DNA of 64,000 nt from Parasponia andersonii (GCA_002914805.1 JXTB01000425.1:287539-351538), one strand, 5' to 3'. Positions 22,201-35,639 are shown, counted from the stretch's first letter. Translations and numbers: made by a program. Notes: generated by a model not told the origin, from the letters alone.

Positions 22201-23336
22201 TCTGTGTATTCCTCTTAGAAGAGAGTCATGCGAAGATTCGTAATTTTGGCATTATGACTCAAAAGGGATTGGCAATTTTAAATTAGGCTATCGGGTCATT
22301 ATGGAGAGAAGAAAAGTGGTGGGATCATCATGCGATGGCAAGGATAAAACTTGGTGGTACTTTGTTTGGATTCTTAATACCCTAAACAAAACAAAAATTT
22401 TCCTTTGGAGGTGTTATCACAATATCTTTCCAACATTATACAATATAACAAGGCGAGGTATATCTATAACTGTTCTTTGCCCCAGGTGTAAAAACATGAC
22501 AGAAACACCATTTGATGCACTTTTTTCCTGTATGTATGCAGAAGCTTGTTGGTTCCTTAGCCCTTAGTGGAAATTGATTAATGAACATCAAGGAGAAGAT
22601 GTTTCAACTTTTTTTTATTTCTTAGCAAAAAAAATTCCAAAGGAAGAATTCAAATCCTTTGCCACTCTCCTTCGATATTTTTGGTGGGAACGTAATAAGA
22701 TGGCTCATGGAGCCTGTCCAAAACCCCCATCAACAATGGTTGATTTTGTAAGCTCTCCTCTTTTTGAGCTCCAACAAGCCATGTTTCGTATTAATCTAAC
22801 TGTTAAGCCTCTCACTCCTTCCTGCGACCACTGGATTGCTCCTGATATTGGCTGCTTGAAGCTTAATGTTGACGCTGCAACTTTGAAGGACCATGGGTGA
22901 ATAAGGATAGGGTCTGTTATCTAAGACTCAACAGATCGAGTCCTTGTGGCTTGCTGTAAGAAGCTGAAAGAGCTATTTGATTCTTATATTGCTGAATTTT
23001 TAACTATGAGGGAAAATCTCTATTTTGCCATTAACTTAGAGTTCATTCTCGTTGTCCTGGAAAATAACTCTCTTAACACTGTCCGAGCAGTTCAAAGCAA
23101 GAGTAACAATTTGTCTACAGCCGGTCTCATTATTACGGATATTATTTCTTTATTGAGTATTAACGAGGGTGATTCTTGCAACTTTGTTCGTTATTCAGGG
23201 AACAAAGTAACCCATTTGCTTACTAAGATTAACTCTTCTTTGAGCTCTTCTATGTTTTGGTTTGGAGAAATTCCTAATTATATTGCTAATTTTGTGGCAA
23301 ATGTCTTACATTTTAATACAACTATCCTTTTCTTTC
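19220..23336 (+). pseudogene. LINE-B ORF2: endonuclease, reverse transcriptase, zinc finger, RNase H
   Basis: Starts at ATG 19220 (NVLVWNAQGLGSP). Endonuclease: the metal-binding glutamate is kept in FVSETKT, and a GGDFNAI-like box lies near 19630 after shifts. RT: LTKAPGLDGFQAIFYQKN (about 20587-20640), LDMSKAYDHVEW (about 20970-21005), GLRQGCSLSPYLF (about 21141-21180) and the catalytic ADDS box at about 21284-21298 are seen. The zinc-binding region (FLWRCYHNIFPT, then CPRCKN) is at 22395-22495. RNase H: CLKLNVDAATL at about 22853, continuing to 23300. The last frame runs into the poly(A). Many stops and frameshifts, but most catalytic residues survive. Confidence 0.9.
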
Positions 23337-23348
23337 CAAAAAAAAAAA

Positions 23349-23361
23349 AGTCATTGTAAAA
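23349..23361. repeat. LINE-B target site duplication (right)
   Basis: AGTCATTGTAAAA, identical to 18308-18320, directly after the A-run. Confidence 0.9.
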
Positions 23362-24257
23362 CGAGTGCTTGAAAAGTCCTCTTTTTTTTTTTTGTGTCCC
23401 AAAACCCCAACCAAGGCCAATTTCCCCAAATAAAAAAAAAAAAAAAATGCTCAATTTTGAAGCCGGCCGTACCTCTCTCATGATGCCTTTGACTCTCATG
23501 ATAATAAGTATACAATACAAGTTATATGGCTGCCTTTTGGAAGAGACCAGACGTTGGTCCAAGAGGGCTGATTAAATTGAAGGTTACTTACATTACCTTA
23601 TACAAATGCCTAAATTTTGTTACTTTAAGCAGAGCATTAAATAAGTTCCAAGAAAGCAAATTAGAATATCTTAATTGTTTTAAGACATTAAGGATGAAGA
23701 TCATCCATCTCAATCATACTTTCTCAATCTGTAAATTTTAAAATTTGTGGTGTCTACTTTTCAATCATTTGGTGTTACTGGCAGAGATGGACTTTCAGAA
23801 GACAATCTGATTCTCATCCACGACCCGTCAGACTCAAGAAGTGGGTTTATACACAGCATTACATTTAATAAATAAATTAAAAAAAAAAAAAAGAATCAGA
23901 GGGCCAAAAAAATAAATTAAGTGATAAGAGGAAAACTTGTTAGGTAAGTTGTGAAAAGGTTTTTAGTTCACGGTTTTGGGAAGGAATCAAATTTGTATTA
24001 CTCAAGGGTGATCACATAAAGTGCTAAATTCCCCACAAAAAAAAAAAAAAGAAAGGGGGGGGGGGGGTGTGGGGTGTGTTGTTGGTGATGGTGTTTGTAC
24101 GCATTTACTTTACATATTATTTGACTAATGAATAAATAAGAATAGAACATTTACCTTATCTCATCCTATAACCTCAACAAAGAGAAGGAGATACAAGAAG
24201 CAACCTACATGAGCATTAGAATAAATGTAGAGCCAAACCTCTTTATGCTGCTAGACC
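23362..24257. other. Spacer between LINE-B and the methyltransferase gene
   Basis: No coding sequence recognised. Homopolymer runs are frequent (T at about 23382-23392, A at 23432-23446, A then G at 24037-24067). The part nearest 24257 should contain the 3' UTR of the minus-strand methyltransferase gene; no polyadenylation signal was singled out. Confidence 0.6.
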
Positions 24258-27200
24258 TCATACTATTGCCCAGAATTTTTTTCGACATATTAAGACAGAT
24301 TCTCTCTTCTTTTCTTTATTTTCGAGCGAGCACGATTTAACCTCCCACAGAAATTTTGGAGCGAGAGCTTGGATTCTTGAGATGATGGAATCTTCATCTC
24401 TGATGATAATAAATCCCTGTAAAACAAATGTTTCAATAAAGTCTGAATTGGCTATGCCATTGGTCACTGAAATTTGAAATGAAAGAGGACAAATGCCAGC
24501 CTTGATTAGGATCAGTACTACTCTTCTCTTTTTCAAGGACTAATATGGGATTAGGACTCCCTTTTGCCAAAAGTTTAATGCAGCTTTTGGTGGAGGTATC
24601 CTACAAAGACAACCCATACAACATTTGTCTCCACAAGAAATTCTCCAAACTTTTTCCCTCTTTTTACTCCACTTTTAGTTAGTATGAAAAATGATTATAT
24701 GACATACAATATGGAGAAAGATTGTGGTTGGAATTCTCTACCTACAAGTTTCTTTCCTTACTATTATACTTGGTTATTGACCCGGAGCATATTAACACCC
24801 GGAAAAATCGTTCTTTTCATTTCCTTTTTTTTAATACTGTTCCTCCTCCTGAACCTTGCCATCTTTGAGAGGCAAGAAATTCTAGCATATTGCTAATTAA
24901 GTTTCCATAAGAAATTGAAAACAAGAGCTCATTGGAGCAACCATGGCCTCACTACTTGACCTATCCCTCATGCATCCATCTTTCATTTCATGACTTGTAA
25001 ATGTCTTAATTCTTTTTTATTTATCCAATGACTTTATAGCATAAGATATGATTCTCAAAATAATTACCTGAGGCCGTGCTATACGGTCCATCTCCAGCAT
25101 GATATCCTCCAGTAAGCAACCTTCTCCACCGTTCTTATAGTGAGAGAAGAGATGGTTGGCATGCAACAAATCATATGTGCGTGGATATGTGGAAAATGGT
25201 TCACACCTGACGTCAAAACATGTATTAGCTGCAAGAAGCTTTTAATTTAGCAAAATTATTGTTGTCTAATTGTCTTATGGATAGATTAACAGCAACTTAT
25301 GTAAATTATATCAGAGAAACAACATCACATTTAGTGTATATTTTTATCATCTAGCTGTTATAAAGTTGGACAGTTACATACCAATCATGAAAAGCACCAA
25401 CCAGACCACGGTCAAAAATGGCAGACAAGGTATTCTTCATGCTTACAGGGACTATACTCATCACCCAAACAGGTGATGCACTCAATGCTACGGCAAATCC
25501 ACCACAGAAAGCATTCATGTCCATGATATTTCGTACTTCTGTCTCATTGACCTTCAGAAGCTTCCAGTAGTGAGCAATTTGATCTTGCCAAAAGGTAGTA
25601 TCTGAATTGAATTCCTCTGGACTGATACCTGCTGCGAACAAAATCATGATAACCTCACCAGACAGACAATTACTTTGTAACAAACTCATATGAAGTACCT
25701 TCTTCTATACTTCCCAATATGCTACCTTCAATGTACGTGAAACAATCTATTCTTCTTTATGAAAATTTAACAATTGACTTAAATTTTCAGATAGGAGTTG
25801 ATTATTAGTTTAGCTCTCGAAAAGAATTGCAAGTGATAAGTTGCATCAGCAAAGGCCAATAACTTTCTTAAAAGCTATATTGATTAGAAGATCATCCCAA
25901 AAATGAAGTTTGAGTTACTTCCTAGCAATTAATAGTTAGTGTCAGAAGAAGGCCATGACAGTTTCATTAATATTTATGTATTGCAATCTAAGTTTTATGA
26001 ACAAAGGGGGGTGAGCTTAGAGCACTGAGAATAAATTCTTCAAGAGGAGAGAGAAAGAGAGAGACCTATTCTGCTGAGACTTTCTGAGTACACTGATAGA
26101 CGCTGTGGTCTAGAAGGAAGTTCCTGAGAATGTGTTTGTGAACCCCTGACTTGTACACATTTTCTGAGTGGTGTATTCCATGATGGAGTCGAATCGTCCA
26201 CAGCATCACATATATCTATAACGTTCTGATCAGCATTACGCAGGAGGCATGACTGATCATCATCTTTCTTCCAGATAGCAGTCTGAACTTTTCGAGCAAT
26301 GAGTTTCCAGCACATTGCTGAAGTTATGTTTACCAATTTGTCCCAAATCATTGGATAATTTTTATCCTTTCGATAAGCAGGCGGAGCAGAATATACAAAG
26401 TATCCTTTAGAGCGCAAAAGGCGATTCACTTCTTTCAGTAGAATGCCATCTGCAAAGAACAAAGAATACTCCATAACTACTAAACATACACAAGAAGTAC
26501 TTAAACATAACAAAATGGGTTGGAACGAATTGATGCAAAAATTATCCTTCAAACTCTGGTATATAAATAATCATCTTGACATACCAATACATAACTAATA
26601 AACAAATACCAAACTGTGTAGAAGAAAGTAACCAGAAATATAAAAAGTCCCATTTTTGACGTTACCACAACAAATGACCAAATTTCACGATGTCAAGACG
26701 TTTCATTTTCATCAAAAGTGCCTAATAAAATTACCAGATTTAATTTTTAAAAGAATAGGCCTTAAAGATTCAACTAGCAAACCAATCTCCCAGTCGTCCT
26801 ATCTGATTAATGATTTATGTCAGTTATTTTAAAAATTATTTATTGTCACAGGCTAATCAAGACAATATATTTAGATTAATTACATGAACACTTGCTTTAC
26901 ATAGTCATTGATAACATTCCAAAGCCAGGCTGTATTAGAACAAAGGTTACAGAAAAGATACCATTCTCGTGCCAATCCACACGGCATCGTGAACAGTGAA
27001 CCATCTCAAAAGAACTAGAGGGATATGGAAGTTGTTTTGTGGCTATAGCAGAAATCATTGCACCAATGCCTCGCTCTAAAGCAAACTGAATCTGATTCTC
27101 ATGACCATCTTTGGGAGCAAATGACATTGTTTGTATATCCAAGGGAAGAAGATAAGCTGAAAAGCTAGCAACGCCACAGCCAACATCCAGAACTTGAACT

Positions 27201-29251
27201 ACCCCTGCGGAACGTAGATCACCTGTCTCATTTGTTATCATATCTCCCAACCTGAAGTTAAAAAAAAAACAAAACTCCGTATAATTATTGAAATACTTTG
27301 ACCTTAACAAAAATCTTTACACAAATTAGAATTAAAATCTGAAAATTTGGGAGCTTATGACACTGAATGAATGCCAAAAACTAAATCACACTTATGATCT
27401 TATATTTCCAAAAGTATGAGCCAAGCCTAAGAAAAAACAGTCTCTAACCACGTACTAGGCAACTTCTTTTGCATTTTGACTCCACTTAATACGTTTTTCC
27501 TTTGTTCAGATTTCTTCGAAACAATTTCAACTTCAAGCTGATTCACTACAACAATGCCCTCAAAATAGAAATGCCTAGTTGTCGGGGACCTTTCAATTTT
27601 CATGCTAAGTTCCTCACAGAATTGATCTCAATAACATACAAAGCAAAATATCAATGAAGAACCCAATTTTTTGAAATTTGAGCATACGCATATTGTAGGA
27701 ACGAAGACGACAACAACAACTAGGAAAAAAAAAGTTGGGGAAAGAAAGAAAGAGAAGAAGAAATGCTGCAGGAAATAAGAAAAAAGAACCAACTACTGCT
27801 ACCTCTGGATGTACTCAGGCGCACCATGTTTGAAATGGGTACCACCACCAGGGAACCACCAGAGTTGACCCTTCTCATGCACCCAATTTTGCCCTCCTTT
27901 GACTTCAGCTAGATGTGTGTGATTCACATTGCTTCGCCACACATAATCCCTGCTGGTTGGCCATTTTATTGGTATCTTATAATCTTCCGGTGGTGGGACC
28001 AAGCAAAACAAGCGCTTTTCAAGTGGCGGACAGTGCCTTTCTAGTTCTTCTCTTCTAGAAAGATCTAAGTTTTGCAGCTGTTTTACATAAGAAACATTAT
28101 GGCAGGGGATATACTCATTGACTGTTAACGGACACACATCCAAACCAGTTTCTGGTATCAGAATTGGCGCTTTTCGGTATGTAAGAGCAACTTTGTTTGT
28201 AAACGCAGAACTACCTGCACCTCAGAGAAACCAAAATTAAGAAAGTAAAACTTGAAAGAATACCAAAACTACAAAGCTTTATAATGTGTCAAAGTCACAT
28301 GTGGAAGCTTACATCGAGGAAACAAATAATGGAAGTATGAAAATTAAATAAACTGTAAAATTTACAGCAAGTACTGAACACCTGGGAAAAAGAAATGTCT
28401 TTCATTACATTATCCAATCGAATAGACTAGTTCCGTGTACAAATATCAAACATAATATACTCATGCTTCTCAAACTCCAAAATGACTTCGCATTATGAAT
28501 AGAGTTGTAGGAAATATCAGATTGAATAAAACTAAAGAGCGATTGACTTTTCACTATATGATCATCAAGAAAAAGGGGGACAAAGTACCATGCTTCAGCT
28601 CAAACAACCCACATTGTAGTCTATCAAATCATAATATAACTATCAACATCCATCACTACCTAAGGCCTACTCAACAGAGACCAGCAACTAAACAAGATCA
28701 ACAAACCAATAAGATAGATTAAGCTTCTACACAAGCAACTACATCTAATTCATATTTAATGATGCTCAGACATTCATATAGTTCAATTAACAAACAAAAA
28801 AAAACGAATTAATCAACACGAAAAATAAGCAAGTAAGAAACTGTTCTTTATTGCTTTGCACTATATAAACCAAAAAGAATGACAAAACAGCTTGAACCCC
28901 ATTAAACCTACATCCAAAATCCAAAAAAGAAACGAAAAAAAAAAAAAAAAGAAAAAATATTCTTTTCTACATAAAAATTCGACCAAGTAATTGTAATCTG
29001 AAACTAAAGTTTCATTTCACTGCCACAAATCAAAACTTCTTGACTCAGTACATAAAATAGGGAGGGAAGAAAGAGAAGACGTTACCAAGAGACGAAGAAT
29101 TAACGGAGCTAAGCTGAGAAAAGAAAATGGGAGCTTGATTTCGGAAGAGAGTACCGCCATAGAAGGAGGCAGCCATTACTAACAACAGAAGAACAATCAT
29201 TCGCCCAGATTTGGAATCGAAAGCCGAACGCAGAGCAAATCCATTACCCAT
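24258..29251 (-). CDS. PMT7-like: PMT-family S-adenosylmethionine-dependent methyltransferase (PMT6/PMT7 type), seven exons
   Basis: Seven coding exons on the minus strand: 29086-29251, 27803-28214, 26962-27251, 26066-26449, 25382-25628, 25068-25206, 24258-24416. Every intron is GT-AG and all joins are in frame: 1797 nt, 598 residues plus stop, normal for the family. A short cytosolic N-terminus precedes one membrane segment (about residues 18-35, [15 protein letters not shown]), giving the type II Golgi topology known for these proteins. The DUF248 methyltransferase domain follows, with SAM-binding motif [16 protein letters not shown] in exon 3. Other family blocks are [40 protein letters not shown] and the end FLWEVKSC...CRKKFWAIV. 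Family members are linked to pectin methylation; the substrate here is inferred. The PMT6/PMT7 placement rests on remembered similarity (EYIPCHNV instead of a DYIPCLDN-type block). No damage seen. Confidence 0.93.
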
Positions 29252-30220
29252 TTTCTCAAATTCTCAAATGGGTTCCCTTCCAAATCTCCAAGATTTCAGT
29301 CCCGGTGCATGGACATTGCTGTCCGAGATCACCGACTTCAGTCACTCTCCCCTGTAATTTTGTTTGTTTAAAAGAACTTTGCTGAAAAAATAAAACAAAA
29401 ATAAAAAAAAGAGTTAAATGGTGATTTTTTTTTTTTTTTTTTAATATATTGATCAGCAAATGAGGAAGAAGACTGGGCAATAATCCAGTGCTTCCCAGAT
29501 TACTTGTCAATTCTACTTTGTGGGGCCTTTTAAATGGTTCAATTAATTATAGTCCGTTAGATGGGATTGCTGTGCTAGGACCGAATTATGGGGTCCTAAG
29601 TAGATTCTGCAGTCGTTGAAGAGAAGTCTGGGAAGGTCTGTCGTCGTGTTTTTCAAAAAAAATAATTTAAGATTGCATGTTTTCTGTGGTGAATAAAGTA
29701 ATGAAAATTATAGGGATTGGCAGCTTCAAGATCTGTTTTAACTTTCACTATGAGATGATTAAGGACACAAATCCTTGTTTTAAATCTCTCATATTCATTT
29801 TAACTTAACAAAAAAAAAAACTGAAAAAAAAAATAGATGAGCTAGATACTCCAAATAATTTACTAAATTTTTAATATCAAATAACAAATAAGTTATTATC
29901 ATTTAATTAATCGTATTAAATTTATTTACCATAAGTTTCAATTAACCAATTAAATAGTAAAATGTTGGTACAAAAATTTTAATAAATTAGTTAGAAACCT
30001 AGCATTATAAGTTACGTTAAGACAGTGATATCCTACATATCAAAAATAATTATTTAATTCACTTTGAGAACTCTATAATTAAAACCAAAAAAAATTGGGA
30101 ATATTAAATGCACGTTCTTTACTCCCTACTCGAGATATTTAACATGTAAATTTCACAATAAATTTAATAATATTAAATCATAGTGGAAAGCTGATAGAGT
30201 GTAAAAGAGATAGTGCATTT
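29252..30220. other. Upstream region of the methyltransferase gene
   Basis: The first ~150 bases (29252-29400) are less AT-rich and pyrimidine-rich on the minus strand, and probably hold the 5' UTR and core promoter. A minus-strand ATATATT-type box after a poly(T) tract lies near 29443-29449. From about 29650 to 30220 the DNA is very AT-rich with no recognisable feature. The last ~20 bases (AAAAGAGATAGTGCATTT) recur just before 32411, which matters for the SIRE duplication. Confidence 0.5.
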
Positions 30221-31996
30221 TGTCGAGAAATTAAGTCTTCAATCTTACTCACTCTTATTTTGAAGATAACTAACATTTGATTTAATACTAATGATTCACC
30301 TTGAGTGTGTAGTGCAATAGTTTTAAAAGTTCTAACTCAAGTTTATCAAGGAATCAAGTTTGAAGATGGATGCATATTGGAGTTATTAGAATCAAGCTTG
30401 AAGATAGACAATCAAGATACAAGATCATGCTTAGATAAAGTATATTCATATTTAGTCTTATATTTGATTTAGTTCATTGCACGTAAAATTTTCTTTGCAT
30501 TAGCTCGTACATTTTAAAACAGTTTTCAAACTATTTTAAGCTTGAAATGGTTATTTTATTATAAAAATTTGAAAATAGAAAATAATATTTTGAATGGGTA
30601 AAATATTCTTCAAAACATGATTTCTTAAGTTTAAATAAGTTGCAAATATATTTGAAATTATGATTATTTGAAATAAGCTAAAAAGATATTTTCTATTTGC
30701 AAACTAAAACATGTTTCGGTATGAATATTTTTTAAATTATTGTTAAATATCTTTGTGAAACGCAAATAAGTTTACAATAGTTAAAATACTCTTTTCAAAT
30801 TAATTTCTAATGTTTTTAAAGTGTTTAAAATAAGTTTAGAAGTCAGTTTATGAAAAACGCCAAAAGCTATTAAAATTTGAAAAATAGCCAAATATTGAAA
30901 CTGTCAAAATAAGTAAGATTTTTGGTCTACCGAAAATTCCATCGGTCTACTAAAAATGGCAGTAATAAAATTGTTATTGTTAAAATTCAACTGTTAAAAA
31001 AGCACTACCAATGGCTAGTATTTTCGGTCTACCGAAAACTCACTTTTGATTATTGAAAATGGTAGAAAGTGTATCTAATGGCTATAAACGACTAGTTTTC
31101 ACTCAAGTGTATAAATAGAAACTATTTTAACACTTGAAAAAGACTTTGCATGAACCTCAATTATTATTCAACTACTTTTAAAGTGCAAAAACATATTTCT
31201 ACGTTGAATTAACTTTCAAATCATATTGAGCTAATCTTAGAGCATCTATTGTGCATTGTTCTCCAATCTTCGATGCTAAAATCATATTCATTATTTTGTA
31301 AGGAGAGTTTGTGAGTATGTTCACTCTTATATTAAAAAACCATTTGAGTGTATAGGTAAAGTTGTCACTGGAATCATAAATAATATGTATATAGGTGAGG
31401 TTGCCATTAGAGCCAAAACAATCTGATCTAGGTAAGGTTGCCACTAGAGTCTAAATAACTCGAGTGTAGATAATGTTGTCACCGAAGTCTAAACAACCCA
31501 TGAGTTAGTGAGATTGGCACTATTGTCTAAATAATCCATGTAGGTGGGAAATGGCACCGGAGTCAAAATAATCCGTAGTTAGGCGTGATAGAGCCGAATT
31601 CAAGACTATTGTAAAGGTTGGTTGAGCCTGAAAAGAATTCACTCCGTTTGTATAAGGGTCGATCAAGACCACAATCTTGATCCGAATAGTGGAAGCTCAA
31701 AGCAAGTTACTAAGGGTTGGGGACTTAGGCAAACCGCCGTATTTGTCGAACCTCGTAAAAATCGAGTTTACACTTTCTCTATCCTTACACTCTTTACTTT
31801 ATTGCAAACTATTTAATTCAGTGTTTGATATTTAATGTGCTTAATATACTTGCTATTATTGCTATATGTTTGGTATTATTGTTGATTTAGCTTAAAAGTT
31901 TCAAAATAGTGGTCTATGGTTAAATAGTTAAAAAGTTTCTTAAAACGATTTAAAACCCAATCCACCCCTTCTTAGGCTTTCAATCTTTGGCTAACA
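30221..31996 (+). repeat. Solo LTR of SIRE-type Copia (first copy)
   Basis: Begins TGTCGAGAAATT and ends TTGGCTAACA. It aligns along its length with the LTRs at 32411-34094 and 38367-39951, but has no primer site or internal region beside it. It has the same TATAAATAG promoter block (about 31111) and many AATCCGTG/GGTTGCCACCGGAGT-like tandem phrases (31360-31580). It is followed by a 414-base segment that also follows the 3' LTR of the complete element. Confidence 0.85.
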
Positions 31997-32410
31997 AATA
32001 GCTAATACATTTAGTAATACTCTAAATAATATATACACAAACAATCAAACACCTTTTTTTTATTGGTCAAATTTGACGAAACTATAATTTTGACTATTCA
32101 ATTTTTATTCAATTATGAATTATTTCTATTGATGAATTAATAAATCCATTGTTATAGATATTTAGATATAGATGTCAATAATCCTTTGATATTATTTTGA
32201 TATCTTCTAATATCCTAAAAGATTTATCATAGATATTATATATCTCTAAGATGCTCTTTGGTAAAAAATTAGATTATATACTTTGTCCATCTTGCCTATA
32301 AATAGGCCTTCCAATTATAAATTTAAAAACATTGATTAAGAAAATTAGAAGAAAGAAAGAGAGAAAAGAAATAAATAAGGGAATTTAAAAAGAAAAGAGA
32401 TAGTGTATTT
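31997..32410 (+). repeat. Duplicated flank S (first copy), LTR-like
   Basis: Homologous to 39952-40350 (AATAGCTAAYACATTTAGTA at the left end, through TAAATAGGCCTTCC). It holds a plus-strand TATA-type box (CTATAAATAGGCC at about 32297) followed by a purine-rich stretch, like an LTR promoter region of another Copia element. Its last bases repeat those left of 30221. Confidence 0.6.
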
Positions 32411-34094
32411 TATTAAGAAATTGAGGATTCAATCTTATTCATTTTTATTTTGAAGATAATAAATATTTGATTTAGTACTAATGATTTACCTTGAGTGTAT
32501 AGTGAAATAGATTTAAAAGTTCTAACTCAAGTTGATCAAAGAATCAATCTTGAAAATTGATGGATATCGAAGTTATTAAAATCAAGCTTGAAGATGGACA
32601 ATTAAGATACAAGATCACGCTTAGATAAGGTATATTCATATATAATCTTATATTTGAATTAGTTCATTGCACACTATCTTAAGCTTAAAATAGTTATTTT
32701 ATTATAGAAGTTTGAAAATAGAAAATAATGTTTTTGAATGAGCAAAATATTCTTCAAAATATGATTTCTTAAGTTTAAATAAATTGTAAATATATTTGAA
32801 ATCATGATTATTTAATATAGGTTAAAAGGAGATTTTCTATTTACAAACTAGAACATGTTTCGGTATGAATATTTTCTAAACTATTATTAAATATTTTTGT
32901 GAAATTAAAATAAGTTTACAATAGCCAAAATACTTTTTTTTTAAATTAATCTCTAATATTTTTAAAGTATTTAAAATAAGTTTAGAAGTCAGTTTTTAAA
33001 AAACACCAAACGTTGTCAAAATTTGAAACATAGCTAAATATTGAAACTGCCAAAATAAGCAGGGTTTTTAATCTACCGAAAATTCCACCAGTCTACTGAA
33101 AATGGCAGTGACAAAAATGTTATTATTAAAATTCGACCATTAAAAAAGCACTACCAACGGCTAGTATTTTCAGTCTTCCAAAAACTCACTTTCAGTCTAC
33201 CGAAAATGACGGAAACTATATCTAACGGTTATAAACGGCTAGTTTTCACTCAAGCTTATAAATAGAAGCTATTTTAACGCTTGAAAAAGACTTTCCATGA
33301 ATTTAAATTGTTATTCAACTACTTTCAAAGTGCAAAAATATATTTCTACATTGAATTAACTTTCAAATCATATTGAGCCATTCTTAGAACATCTATTGTA
33401 TATTGTTCTCCAATCTTCTAAACTAAAATTATATTAATTATTTTTTAAGGAGAGTTTTTTAGTGTGGTCACTCTTATATTAAAAAACCATTTGAGTGTAT
33501 GGGTAAGGTTATCACCGGAGTCATAAATAGTCCGTGTATAAGTAAAATTTCCACCAGAGTTAAAACAATCCGATCTCGGTGAAGTTGCCACCGAAGTCTA
33601 AATAATCTAAGTGTAGGTTGACATTGTCACTATAGTTTAAACAACCTGTGAGTTGGTGAGATTATCACTGTTATCTAAATAATCAGTGTAGGTAAAGATT
33701 GACACCGGAGTCAAAACAATCCGTGGTTAAGCATATTTACTCAGTTTGTACAAGGGTCGGTCAAGCGCATAATCTTGATCTGAATAGTGGAAGATCAAAA
33801 CAAGTTACTGAGGGATGGGGATATAAGCAAACCATCATATTTGTTGAACTTCGTAAAAATCGAGTTTGTACATTCTCTATCCTTACACTCTTTACTTTAT
33901 TGCAAACTATTTAATTAAGTAATTGATATTTAGTGTACTTAATATACTTACTATTATTGATATATGTTATTATTATTGATTTAGCTGAATAGTTTCAAAA
34001 TAATGATATATGGTTTTAAATAGTTGAAAAGTTTCTTAAGACAATTTAAAGCCCAATTCACTGCCCTTTTTGGGTTGTCAATCTTGGGCTAACA
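32411..34094 (+). repeat. 5' LTR of SIRE-type Copia
   Basis: Starts TATTAAGAAATTGAG (the partner LTR has TGTTGAG, so two G-to-A changes) and ends TTGGGCTAACA. TATAAATAG lies near 33257. It ends two bases before the primer binding site, which identifies it as the 5' LTR. Confidence 0.85.
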
Positions 34095-34095
34095 A

Positions 34096-34108
34096 TTAGT
34101 ATCAGAGC
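34096..34108 (+). other. Primer binding site, initiator-tRNA-Met type
   Basis: TTAGTATCAGAGC next to the 5' LTR. The family consensus starts TGG, so the same position is altered as in the Gypsy element at 6938-6952. Confidence 0.75.
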
Positions 34109-34173
34109 TTGCTGCTCAATTTTAGAGACTTAACCATCTTTAGATAACATATCCAAATAATTTTCAAAATCTT

Positions 34174-35330
34174 TTGAATGAAGGGTTTTTAACTAGACCA
34201 TTATTTTTCAATGGTATTGACTACAATATTTGGAAAATCAGAATGCTTAAATTTATTAAATTCAGGGGTGACGATTTATTGAATATTGTTGTTCAAAGTC
34301 CATATATTCCTAGGAAAATAAATGATGATAAACTTGTTGAAAAAGAATTGGATGAATATGATGATTTTGACAAAATCATATTTTTTTAGGAATGGATGTG
34401 CTTTTAATTATTTGTTATGTAGTATAGATATAAAGATTTATAATAGTATACAAATGGATACTAATGCACATGAAATGTAGAAAATACTTGAAAGCTCATA
34501 TGCTACCGCAAGTCAAATAAAAGAAAGTGATTAAAAAAATGAGAAGAAAGATAAGAACAAGAAAGTCATTACTCTTAAATCTTCCATGTAAGAAGGAGAA
34601 ATCAAAGCCACTTGGGATGAAAGTAATGATTGTAATTTAGATAATGAAGTTCAAAAGGAAGTAACTAATATATGCTTCATGGCCATAGATGATGAGGTAA
34701 CATCTTTTGGTCCTAACAATAATTCTTTTAACTTTTTTGATAATGAAAGTATTGAAGAAAAGTTATCATACAATAAACTGCTTGATGATTTTAATAAATT
34801 GCATGATAATTATAAATCACTTGTTTTGAAAAATAATGCTTTCAAGAAGAAATTATCTCTTTTATCAAAAGAACTTGAGAAATTTTCAAAAGAAAAGGAA
34901 GTTATTTTGACTTATGATATATGTGTATTTTTGAAAAATGAAAATATTTCTCTAAAAGAAAAGGTTTTAGATTTAACCAACATTATCCATAAGTTCACCA
35001 ATGGAAAGAAGAATTTTGATTTAATACTTGGTGGACAAAGATGTATTTTTGACAAAGGAGGAATAGGATACAAACCTTTTGTAAAACAAAAGTATCTCAA
35101 AAATTATTTTGTCAAAGTGACATCTAGTAGACTCAATGTATGTATGCAATTTTTGTAACCAAGATGAATATACAAGCTTTTCTTACTCTATTAAGGAAAA
35201 TACATATTTTGTGTCAAACAAGAATGTGTATCAAAAAATTCAAAGACTAACCCCCAAGGACCCAAAGTTAAGTAGGTACCAAAATTCCATATTTGAATTT
35301 TTATTGTACATACAAGTAACAAAATAGTTA
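34174..35330 (+). pseudogene. SIRE-type gag remnant
   Basis: First block (34174-34389): FFNGIDYNIWKIRMLKFIK, the DUF4219/UBN2 gag start. Second block (34679-35158): an acidic, coiled-coil-rich stretch rich in K, E, L and N (FKKKLSLLSKELEKFSKEKE), then the clade-typical LKEKVLDLTNIIHKFTNGKK. Third block (35136-35327): a zinc knuckle that keeps CNFC, but its later His and Cys are replaced. Frameshifts separate the blocks. Confidence 0.8.
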
Positions 35331-35639
35331 CTCCAAAAACTTGACCGATAACTTCACCAAGCTCTCAACTTTCGCAAAGAAATTATGGTGGATATTTCAT
35401 TTTTGGAGACAACACAAAAAGCAAGATCATTGGCATGAGTAATATCGGTAATAACTCTTTGCCTAACTTTGAGAATGTCTTACTAGAAATATAGTATGCT
35501 TAATTTTTGTGATTAGATTTATTAGGTTTTTCTTTTACTCTTTTAAATGCTCAATTTGAAATTTTGAAAATTTGAACAAATAAGATGATATCTTTTAATA
35601 AATTTATTTTTGGTGAAAAAGTTTTCAAGTCAAGATTTT

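Larger units (their letters stand above)
18321..23349 (+). mobile_element. LINE-B: L1 retrotransposon with poly(A) and target duplications
   Basis: About 5.0 kb on the plus strand, bounded by exact 12-13 bp direct repeats and ending in a poly(A) run (about 23337-23349). It contains a decayed ORF2 from 19220 and about 900 bases upstream in which no ORF1 is visible. The duplications define both ends, so this is the whole inserted copy, shorter than usual full-length plant L1s. Confidence 0.9.

Noticed and set aside
23369-23741. Small frames between LINE-B and the methyltransferase gene
   Set aside because: They pass through homopolymer runs and show no family similarity.
24037-24082. A-run followed by a long G-run and GGGGTGTG, possible quadruplex
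   Set aside because: Could fold, but homopolymer runs are common in this spacer and nothing ties it to a function.
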